Positions 52,594-60,006 of a stretch of 64,000 bases of DNA are shown here, piece by piece. This DNA is from CAYRJA01 sp964424455. Lineage in GTDB: Bacteria > Bacteroidota > Bacteroidia > Chitinophagales > UBA10324. Numbering within the stretch: the first letter of the stretch is position 1; each line of letters starts with the position of its first letter. The notes beneath the pieces were generated by a model that worked only from the letters and a program-made list of their open reading frames with translations, was not told the DNA's origin and did not search any database. The stretch covers positions 15,912 through 79,911 of the forward strand of contig CAYRJA010000001.1 in NCBI GenBank assembly GCA_964424455.1, read 5' to 3'. The position numbers were made by a program, and so were the translations under genes.

Positions 52594-52948
52594 TAAACTT
52601 AGCGCCTGACTCCACTACTAATTTAGTGGTGGTAATATCACCTTCAATATAGGCATTGGCTTTCAGGAACAAAATGTCTTCCGCTTCCACTGTTCCGAAA
52701 ATTTTTCCACTTACATCGGCATTCTCGCAAACGATGTCGCCATCAACGGAGCCGGAAGCGCCTATCACTACTTTAGATTTGGAAGTGATGGTGCCTTTTA
52801 CTTTTCCATCAATACGAATATCGCCATCGGAGGCGATTTCTCCTTCTATTGAAGTGCCCGAGCCAATAAGATTAACTGCTCCGGGAGAGGAGGGTGTGGA
52901 AGGTGTACTCGTTGCTGAATGAGTTTCTGTAGTTTTAGTGTTGAACAT
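52502..52948 (-). CDS. Bactofilin
   Basis: A 148-residue cytoskeletal protein of the bactofilin (DUF583) family. Residues ~25-125 form the right-handed beta-helix with short repeats (GSGTSIEGEIASDGDIRIDG in part, KVKGTITSKSKVVIGASGSV in part, AYIEGDITTTKLVVESGAKF in part). Both tails are disordered and rich in Thr, Ser and Pro. Bactofilins polymerise without nucleotide and place cell-wall enzymes. The gene lies 18 bp after an M23 peptidase gene, the classic pairing for cell-shape control. Confidence 0.92.
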   Translation of the reverse strand: MFNTKTTETHSATSTPSTPSSPGAVNLIGSGTSIEGEIASDGDIRIDGKVKGTITSKSKVVIGASGSVDGDIVCENADVSGKIFGTVEAEDILFLKANAYIEGDITTTKLVVESGAKFNGNCRMGIKEIKPNSEKITPTPQLQKKEAV

Positions 52949-52966
52949 GATTCAGGTGTGTTTAAA

Positions 52967-53866
52967 TTAATTGAAAACGATGTAATCCTTGGGGTCAAGA
53001 GGTAGTCCGTTGTACCACAACTCAAAGTGCAGATGAGGTCCCGAGGTCAGTTCTCCACTGTTGCCGATAATGGCAATTACATCACCGGCTTTTACATAAC
53101 TACCTTCTTTCTTCAAAAGCACAGAATTATGTCTGTACAAAGATATTAAATTATTTGAGTGTTGTATGGCTATTACATAACCGGTTTCGGAAGTCCATCC
53201 GGAAAAAACGACAACACCGTCAAGAGTGGCTTTTATGGGTTCATTCTCGGGTGCAACAATATCTATCCCGTAATGACCTTGTTTAGGATTAAAGTCGTTT
53301 GTAACATATCCTTTCACTGGAGGGAAAAAATAGAAGTCAGTAATTTTTTTGTCGCCCTTCTTTATCTGGTCACGGGCTAAATTCAGATTAACTCTGAACT
53401 GACTTTCATTTTCCACTTCACTACGAAGTTTTGATTCCTGTGGAAAGACCTTTTTCAGGTTAATAGTATCAAACCGGTTTGGGTTATCTGTTTTTATTAC
53501 CGGAGTATCAATTTTCTCTATGGGTTCTCCGCCGTTAATAATATTCTGAAGGTTCACCAGAAAAGTATCATTGGCGCGCAGTATGTTTTCGAGGGAATCT
53601 GTTTTCAAGGACAGTGTTAAAACCTTTTTTCTCATTCCGATATCTGTATAGCCCGGTATATATTGTTTCAACGGAGTGAAAACGATAATGGAAGTAATCA
53701 GTGTTACAAGAATAACGAACACGGTGCTCAGCAGCACATAAATATTAAAGCGCGTGAGGCGGAATGACGAAACTTCTTCAAATGTTTCATCATTCATTAC
53801 TACCAGCCGGTATTTACTGGATAGCTTTTTCAACAACTTCTCTGTGGGCTTCTTATTCTCCGTCAT
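52967..53866 (-). CDS. M23 family metallopeptidase, membrane-anchored
   Basis: A 299-residue protein with one transmembrane helix (~38-60, YVLLSTVFVILVTLITSIIV) and a periplasmic LytM/M23 domain at ~195-299. The zinc-site motifs are GHYGIDIVAP (His and Asp) and the C-terminal GPHLHFELW (HxH). It probably cuts peptidoglycan cross-links. A longer frame starts with TTG at 53926, but this lies in a promoter element, so the ATG at 53866 is used. It is upstream of bactofilin in an operon and divergent from PorW/SprE. Confidence 0.9.
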   Translation of the reverse strand: MTENKKPTEKLLKKLSSKYRLVVMNDETFEEVSSFRLTRFNIYVLLSTVFVILVTLITSIIVFTPLKQYIPGYTDIGMRKKVLTLSLKTDSLENILRANDTFLVNLQNIINGGEPIEKIDTPVIKTDNPNRFDTINLKKVFPQESKLRSEVENESQFRVNLNLARDQIKKGDKKITDFYFFPPVKGYVTNDFNPKQGHYGIDIVAPENEPIKATLDGVVVFSGWTSETGYVIAIQHSNNLISLYRHNSVLLKKEGSYVKAGDVIAIIGNSGELTSGPHLHFELWYNGLPLDPKDYIVFN

Positions 53867-53916
53867 TCGGGGAAATACTATCTTTGTCTGAAATAATTCA
53901 AATATTATTGAATTGA

Positions 53917-56619
53917 GTGCGTTCAAAGATAGCTCGAAATTTCAGGTATCACTTGGTAAATAACAAATTATTACTCTCTTTATTTATTGTATCGTTGCTT
54001 GCACTCTCCGGGTGCAAGATATATCACAATACTACTGCGCGGTATAATGGATATTATTACGGTAAGCTAAAACTGAACAAAGTAGTTGCCGGTATGTCCT
54101 CTTCCCTTGAAGATGATTATACCAAACTACTTCCTTTGAATAAAGATGAGCGTGGAGGCACAGGACCCAGTAATGACCTGGATTCGGTAATCACCAAACT
54201 TACCGTTGTAACAGAACTGCACCCTAAAAGCAAATGGGTGGACGATTGCTATTATCTGATTGGAAAATCATACTACTATAAAAAGGATTATGAACCAGCG
54301 CTGGCTACCAATCAGTATATTGTTGCTACATTCAAAAACCCCTCACAGACAACTAAAAACAGCAAAAAGAAAAAACAAAAAGGAACAACTTCCGGGCAGA
54401 AAAAAAATAAAATCGGCGATGTAGTAATTCCATGGGCGAAAACAAAGGAAGGATTCAGTTTACAGCACAAGCCCATCCGTAATCAGGCGATGTTGTGGCT
54501 GCTGAAATCATACATTGCTTTGAAAAAATATGATGAAGCTAATGCAGTGATTAAAGCCATTTACAATGATTCGAAATTTCCTTATGAACTGCGCGGTCAA
54601 TTTGAACTGATTACTGCCGGAATGTTGATTGATCAACAAAAATATAAAGAAGCTATCGAGCCGCTTCGCATTGCTATTGCTCTTACAAAGAATAAAAAGC
54701 AAAAGATACGCTACACTTATATTCTTGCTCAGCTTTATCAGATGACTCAAAACTCCGACAAAGCAATAGAGACCTATAAAAGTGTTCTCCGGATGAATCC
54801 CAACTATAAAATGGAATTCTACACGAAGATTAATATTGCCAACTCTTTTTCCACTGCGGGAAAAAGTTCGAGCGGGGAGATACTTGATTTGCTGGAAAAA
54901 ATGGCGCGTGATGACAAGTATGAAGAGTTCCGCGATCAGATTTATTATGCTATTGCACAGGTTTATCTGAAACAGAACGACAAAAAGAATGCAATAAAAA
55001 ATCTGAAGATTTGTATTGACAACAGCACTACCAACATGAATCAAAAGGGTATGGCTTATCTGAAATTAGCTGAAATGGATTTTGCGATACCTGATTATAT
55101 TCCTGCCAAACAGAACTATGACAGTACCATTGCTTTCATCAGCAAAACAACGGATAACTATGATGAAATAAAAAAGCGCACGGATATTCTTGACCGGCTT
55201 GTTGAACAAATAAATATTATTCAGTTGCAGGATAGTTTGCAAATGATTGCAGCCATGAGTGAGAAAGACAGAAATAATTTTATTGACGATCTTATCCGTC
55301 AGAAAGAAGAAAAATCATATCAGGATTCTATTAAAAACACTTTGCCACTCGCCAATAATTTTAAACCACAAACAACAAGCGATGAAAAGGGTGGATGGTA
55401 TTTTTATAATGCCGTAGCAAAAAGTTCCGGTTTTAACGACTTTAAAAAACAATGGGGTAATCGTCCGAATGAAGACAACTGGAGAAGAAGCAATAAAAAA
55501 AGTGATATTATTAATGTAGAAGATGGAACAAAGACCAATACCACAAACAGTAATACTTCTAAAAAAGATACCCGTGAAGATTTACTAAAAGAGGTTCCAC
55601 TGACCCCGGAGCAGCGAAAAGCATCTGATGATAAAATCATGCTCGCTTATTACACTCTTGCGGGAATTTACAAAGACGAATTGCGCGACCAATCCAAGGC
55701 AATTGAAACCTATGAGAAACTACTCAACAGATTTCAGGATAGTGAATATACTGCTCCGTCAGAATATGCTCTCTATATTTTATATGGAAGCGCCGGCAAT
55801 ACTGCAAAGGCTGATTACTACAAGCAACTTGTTACAGGAAAGCAAGCCGGAAGTGTATTTGCTAAAATCATTAATGATCCGGGCTATATCCAGAAAAGTG
55901 AAAAGATTGAAGATGCGTTGAATGATTATTATGAAGCCACTTATGACAGTTTTACATTGAAGAAATATACTGCCGTTATTAACCGGGTCAACCGGTCACA
56001 CCTTTTATACAACCCTAATCCGATTGCTGCAAAGTTTGATTTACTTAGAGCGTTCTCCATAGGGAAAGTACAGCCGCAGGACTCGTTTAAAACAGCACTG
56101 AAAAATATTATCCTGAAATATCCTATCGGTGAAGAGCAGGAAAAAGCTAAACAGATTCTTGCACTGATAGATAAGGCGGATGCAGAAAAGAACAAGAAAA
56201 CGCCCCCTATAAAAAAAGAACCTGCAGATACTGTAACAGTAGTGAAAACAAATTATCAGTTCCGTCCGGCTAATCCGCAGTTTGTGGTTATTCTGTTTAC
56301 AGGAAATGAACCGGGAATAAATAGTTTTGTGGACTCACTTACAGATTTCACCCGTCAGAATTATGCGCTGATGAATTATTCAATATCTCCAACTATGATG
56401 CTCGACAGCAAACAGCAAATGATTACGGTGAGACAAATGAAAAACAGTGCAGAAGCGATGACATACTATGAAGATTTATTATCACATGATACTTTCTTTG
56501 AAGAAGCATCTAATTCAGACCATTATATTTTCATTATTGACGACAAGAACTTCCCATTATTTTTTAAATCGAAAAATCTTGAGGAGTATATAGAATTTTT
56601 TGAAAAGAATTATCAATAA
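53917..56619 (+). CDS. sprE: PorW/SprE-type T9SS lipoprotein with TPR repeats
   Basis: A protein of up to 900 residues. The lipoprotein signal ends at LSGC (about residue 33), followed by the family-typical HNTTARYNGYYYGKLKLNKV segment. TPR-like helical pairs fill ~75-420 and ~560-700. The C-terminus has a short alpha/beta domain (FVVILFTGNEPGINSFVDSL in part). PorW/SprE is a periplasmic component of type IX secretion that links the ring to the motor. The GTG at 53917 gives the full frame; a TTG at 53953 gives a normal 20-residue signal peptide and is equally likely. Confidence 0.82.
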   Translation: MRSKIARNFRYHLVNNKLLLSLFIVSLLALSGCKIYHNTTARYNGYYYGKLKLNKVVAGMSSSLEDDYTKLLPLNKDERGGTGPSNDLDSVITKLTVVTELHPKSKWVDDCYYLIGKSYYYKKDYEPALATNQYIVATFKNPSQTTKNSKKKKQKGTTSGQKKNKIGDVVIPWAKTKEGFSLQHKPIRNQAMLWLLKSYIALKKYDEANAVIKAIYNDSKFPYELRGQFELITAGMLIDQQKYKEAIEPLRIAIALTKNKKQKIRYTYILAQLYQMTQNSDKAIETYKSVLRMNPNYKMEFYTKINIANSFSTAGKSSSGEILDLLEKMARDDKYEEFRDQIYYAIAQVYLKQNDKKNAIKNLKICIDNSTTNMNQKGMAYLKLAEMDFAIPDYIPAKQNYDSTIAFISKTTDNYDEIKKRTDILDRLVEQINIIQLQDSLQMIAAMSEKDRNNFIDDLIRQKEEKSYQDSIKNTLPLANNFKPQTTSDEKGGWYFYNAVAKSSGFNDFKKQWGNRPNEDNWRRSNKKSDIINVEDGTKTNTTNSNTSKKDTREDLLKEVPLTPEQRKASDDKIMLAYYTLAGIYKDELRDQSKAIETYEKLLNRFQDSEYTAPSEYALYILYGSAGNTAKADYYKQLVTGKQAGSVFAKIINDPGYIQKSEKIEDALNDYYEATYDSFTLKKYTAVINRVNRSHLLYNPNPIAAKFDLLRAFSIGKVQPQDSFKTALKNIILKYPIGEEQEKAKQILALIDKADAEKNKKTPPIKKEPADTVTVVKTNYQFRPANPQFVVILFTGNEPGINSFVDSLTDFTRQNYALMNYSISPTMMLDSKQQMITVRQMKNSAEAMTYYEDLLSHDTFFEEASNSDHYIFIIDDKNFPLFFKSKNLEEYIEFFEKNYQ
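53924..53931 (-). promoter_or_regulatory. Promoter -7 element (TATCTTTG on minus strand)
   Basis: An exact TAnnTTTG match on the minus strand, 57 bp before the M23 peptidase ATG at 53866. It also overlaps the alternative TTG start at 53926, which argues against that start. Confidence 0.5.
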
Positions 56620-56659
56620 GCCCGTCGTTCAATCTATTTTTACACAAGCAATTTTCTGA

Positions 56660-58876
56660 ATGGCAAAGTCAAAAAAATCTTCAAACCGTGGACTGATAAT
56701 ATTGTGGCTGTGCGTGGCGGGCAGTCTGCTATCCTTTATATTGGTTATTGTATTAGTTACGCTCGGATTCTTCGGGAAAATGCCCTCATTCGAAGAGTTG
56801 GAAAATCCCAAAAGCTCTCTTGCTACAGAGGTGTACTCCTCTGACAGCATGTTGCTTGGAAAATATTATTTCCAGAATCGCAGTGAAGCATCTTTTGAAG
56901 AAATTCCCGCAGTGCTGAAGAACGCATTGATTGCTACAGAAGATATCCGGTTTTATTCTCACAGCGGCATTGATTACTGGGGAACTGTAGGCGGAATTGT
57001 TTCTACTCTTATGGGTGACAAACGCGGTGCGAGTACTATTACGCAACAGCTTGCTTTAAATCTTTTTTCGCAAAGAGAAAAGAATCCGATAAAACGGGTA
57101 ATGCAGAAAATGAAGGAATGGATTACTGCCGTAAAACTTGAGCGCCGTTATACTAAAGATGAAATTCTCAATTTATATTTTAACACAGTTGCATTTAGTG
57201 ATAACTCTTATGGTATAAAGTCCGCTGCAAGAACTTACTTTAATAAAACTCCCGATTCACTGAAAGTAGAAGAAGCTGCTGTCCTTGTCGGTATGCTGAA
57301 AGGAAGCACTATGTATAATCCTCGTCGTAATCCGAAATTAAGTAAGGAGCGCAGAAATACAGTGCTGGGTCAAATGGAGAAATATGGATATATCACACAA
57401 ACCCAATTTGATTCATTGAAGAAAGAGGATATTAAACTCCATTATGTAAGCCCTGATCATAACGAAGGTGTTGCTACATATTTCAGAGAGCAACTTCGTC
57501 AGGATTTAATGAAGTGGTGTAAAGAGAACAAAAAACCGGATGGAACAGACTACAATATTTATAAAGACGGACTGAAGATTTATACTACCATTAATTACAA
57601 GATGCAGAAGTATGCAGAGCAGGCAGTTCAATCACAGATGGCTGATTTGCAAAAGCAGTTCTACAAAAGTTACAAAGGGGCGGTTCCATGGGGAAAAGAC
57701 AATTCATTTATTGATGCAGCCATGAAACAAAGTGATCGCTACATCAGAATGAAGCATGACGGGGCTTCCACCGATTCTATAAAAAAGTCTTTTAACACAC
57801 CTATCGCTATGACTGTATTCTCCTACAGAGGTGATGTGGACACGGTAATGACTCCTTACGATTCACTCAAGTATTATAAATTTTTTCTCCATACCGGTTT
57901 TATGGTTACCGACCCGCATACAGGAGAAGTGAAAGTATGGGTAGGTGGAATTAATCATCGCTACTTTAAATTCGACCATGTAAACATCACTGCTAAGCGG
58001 CAGGTTGGTTCTACTATCAAACCGATTCTTTACACTGTTGCTATTGAAAATGGTTACAGCCCTTGCTATGAAGTACCTAATACAAGAGTAGTGTTTGAAA
58101 AATATAATAACTGGTCACCGGAAAATTCAGATAACAAATATGGAGGCATGTTGACCTTATATAAAGGACTTGCCGGATCGGTAAACTGTATAAGCGCATT
58201 CCTGATGAAACAAATCGGTCCACAGCCGATGATAAATATGGCGCGCCGGATGGGAATACAGAGTAACATGGACCCTTATCCTTCATTATGTTTAGGAGTA
58301 CCTGATATCTCTGTCTATGAAATGACAGGCGCTTATGGAACATTTGCCAATAATGGGATATACACTCAACCGTTTTATATCAGAAGAATTGAGGATAGTC
58401 GTGGCATGGTTGTAAAAGATTTCACTCCAAAGCGAGTAGAAGTAATTAATGAGCAAGTAAATTATGTGATGGTGAAAATGCTGGAAAATGTGGTGAACAG
58501 CGGAACCGCTATGCGCCTGCGCTTCAGATATAATATTACTTCGGATGTTGGCGGGAAAACAGGAACTACTCAGAATAATACTGACGGATGGTTTATGGGA
58601 ATAACTCCGCAACTTGCCGGGGGTGTTTGGGTAGGCGGTGATGATCGTGTGATTCGGTTCAGGTCTATACAGTTTGGACAAGGCGCAAGTATGGCGTTAC
58701 CTATATGGGCAATCTTTCTTCAAAAAGTTTATGCAGACAAATCATTAAACATTTCGCCTGATATAAAATTTGAGAAACCTCCGGGCATTATGAGTATCGA
58801 AACAGATTGTTCAAAATACAAATCAGGAGGAAAAGAAAAAAAGGAACTGATATTTGGACAGCAGTATGATAATTGA
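56660..58876 (+). CDS. Class A penicillin-binding protein (PBP1A)
   Basis: A 738-residue bifunctional peptidoglycan synthase. It has an N-terminal anchor (IILWLCVAGSLLSFILVIVL), a GT51 transglycosylase domain (~60-230: ATEDIRFYSHSGID ~94, GASTITQQLALNLF ~118) and a transpeptidase domain (~380-700). The catalytic Ser451 is in GSTIKP (SxxK), followed by SVN (~503) and KTGTTQ (~634). It is a standard class A PBP for cell-wall synthesis. It follows PorW/SprE by 40 bp. Confidence 0.94.
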   Translation: MAKSKKSSNRGLIILWLCVAGSLLSFILVIVLVTLGFFGKMPSFEELENPKSSLATEVYSSDSMLLGKYYFQNRSEASFEEIPAVLKNALIATEDIRFYSHSGIDYWGTVGGIVSTLMGDKRGASTITQQLALNLFSQREKNPIKRVMQKMKEWITAVKLERRYTKDEILNLYFNTVAFSDNSYGIKSAARTYFNKTPDSLKVEEAAVLVGMLKGSTMYNPRRNPKLSKERRNTVLGQMEKYGYITQTQFDSLKKEDIKLHYVSPDHNEGVATYFREQLRQDLMKWCKENKKPDGTDYNIYKDGLKIYTTINYKMQKYAEQAVQSQMADLQKQFYKSYKGAVPWGKDNSFIDAAMKQSDRYIRMKHDGASTDSIKKSFNTPIAMTVFSYRGDVDTVMTPYDSLKYYKFFLHTGFMVTDPHTGEVKVWVGGINHRYFKFDHVNITAKRQVGSTIKPILYTVAIENGYSPCYEVPNTRVVFEKYNNWSPENSDNKYGGMLTLYKGLAGSVNCISAFLMKQIGPQPMINMARRMGIQSNMDPYPSLCLGVPDISVYEMTGAYGTFANNGIYTQPFYIRRIEDSRGMVVKDFTPKRVEVINEQVNYVMVKMLENVVNSGTAMRLRFRYNITSDVGGKTGTTQNNTDGWFMGITPQLAGGVWVGGDDRVIRFRSIQFGQGASMALPIWAIFLQKVYADKSLNISPDIKFEKPPGIMSIETDCSKYKSGGKEKKELIFGQQYDN

Positions 58877-59026
58877 GCGCTAAGAATATTTTATACTGTC
58901 TCATTTTTCAATATGCGGATGCAATGAACAAGAATTATCACCTGTAAAAAATAATATTGACAGCAAGAGGAAAATGAAAAGTTTACAATCAAGATATTTT
59001 TGCTGAGGTTTGTTTTACTTTCCTCT

Positions 59027-59079
59027 CCCGCAGGGTTAATCCTGAGCGAGGGTTTAAAAGCAAGGCAGGATAACCCTGC
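59027..59079. repeat. Imperfect palindromic element
   Basis: The arms CCGCAGGGTTAATCCTG and CAGGATAACCCTGCGG are inverted copies with one base missing; they would form a long hairpin. The core CAGGGTTA is also found in the element at 59293-59353. Confidence 0.65.
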
Positions 59080-59226
59080 GGTCAAGGTAGTAACACTACT
59101 CATTTAACTCTTTTTTATTATCACCCATTCATTATTCCTTCTAAAATGAATCATCTGAAAATGAAACGCTTTGTCGAAATAATAGAATGAAGCGGAGCTA
59201 TGTTCATATCCTTCTGCTGTAACAGA

Positions 59227-59236
59227 NNNNNNNNNN
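59227..59236. other. Assembly gap (10 N)
   Basis: Ten undetermined bases. The real length and content are unknown. Confidence 0.98.
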
Positions 59237-59292
59237 TATGGTGAATGTATTCCAGTTTTTCGTGAAGCATTTTTTCGCTGCTCGCATTGATT

Positions 59293-59353
59293 ACCTCAGG
59301 GTTATTCCCCAAAGCAAAAAGGCATCGCGGGAATTAACCCTGTGGGGGAGGAA
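59293..59353. repeat. Second palindromic element
   Basis: Left arm CCTCAGGGTTATTCCCC and right arm CGGGAATTAACCCTGTGGGGG are imperfect inverted copies. They share the CAGGGTTA core with the element at 59027. Confidence 0.5.
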
Positions 59354-59370
59354 GAGGAGTATGTAGCATT

Positions 59371-59405
59371 AAACATCGGTGAAGCTCCTTCGGAAGACCT
59401 GCCGG
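59371..59405 (-). repeat. Dispersed 35-bp repeat, copy 2
   Basis: Inverted copy of the repeat at 39850-39884, 30 of 35 positions the same by eye. Confidence 0.7.
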
Positions 59406-59493
59406 AGATAGAATAGTATTATCACTTTCGTTTTTACGAAATGCTTAATGCTGTTACAGTTAATACTGCAGAGTCCCTTTAAGAGAATTCTAA

Positions 59494-59855
59494 GACAAAA
59501 CCATATTTACAAACAGAAGCGATTTTACTAATTTTGCAAACGAAGGAAAAGCAGAGAAGGAAGTGAAAGTTGAAATTGACAAAACGACTAACTCTATTGA
59601 GTTTATTTTTTCAAGAGAAAGTTTTACCAGGGAGATTTTAGTATTGATGATTAATGCTTTTAAAAGGAAAAGACAATGAAGCGGACAAGAATATTTCTTA
59701 AAGCAGATTATGTAATGAACCAAGACTATTGGTAAAAACAGAAGGGAAAGTGGTTAGTTGTTTCACCTGTGCAGATAAACAGCAATAGGTACTTCAAGGG
59801 TATAGAATGTGATCAAAAAGGAAGTTATTATAATCCGTTTATCGGATATTTATAA
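59494..59855 (+). pseudogene. Degraded coding remnant
   Basis: Two protein-like open stretches without start codons lie in different frames: 59494-59679 (61 codons, including EVKVEIDKTTNSIEFIFS) and 59736-59855 (39 codons, including WLVVSPVQINSNRYFKGI). Stop codons and the frame change between them suggest a decayed gene. No family recognised. Confidence 0.35.
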
Positions 59856-60006
59856 TAGAATAACTTGAAGATTAAAACTTGATAGCTGTTCAACTATTGG
59901 ACTTTAGATTAACTTGTTAGTTAGATTTTATTTCTGCCAAATCCCCCACATCTAATTCGTTGGCGGATATTATTTATGAGAACTATATTATCGGATTATA
60001 TTTGAA

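Larger units (their letters stand above)
58877..60006. other. Gene-poor, repeat-rich region around an assembly gap
   Basis: This 1130-bp stretch contains no intact gene. It holds a hairpin element (59027-59079), a run of 10 N (59227-59236), a second related element (59293-59353), one copy of a 35-bp dispersed repeat (59371-59405) and pieces of a broken gene (59494-59855). Assembly around the gap may be wrong. Confidence 0.7.

Noticed and set aside
54508..55044. 178-codon minus-strand ORF inside PorW/SprE
   Set aside because: It is a shadow of the real TPR-rich gene, with low-complexity hydrophobic sequence typical of antisense frames.
58891..59103. 70-codon minus-strand ORF in the gene-free region
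   Set aside because: It runs across the palindromic element at 59027-59079 and shows no protein character.
59490..59723. 77-codon minus-strand ORF
   Set aside because: The opposite strand carries more protein-like remnants, so this frame is probably chance.
59997..60004. TATATTTG promoter-like element before the ClC gene
   Set aside because: It lies only 2 bp before the ATG, which leaves no room for the transcript start; most likely chance.
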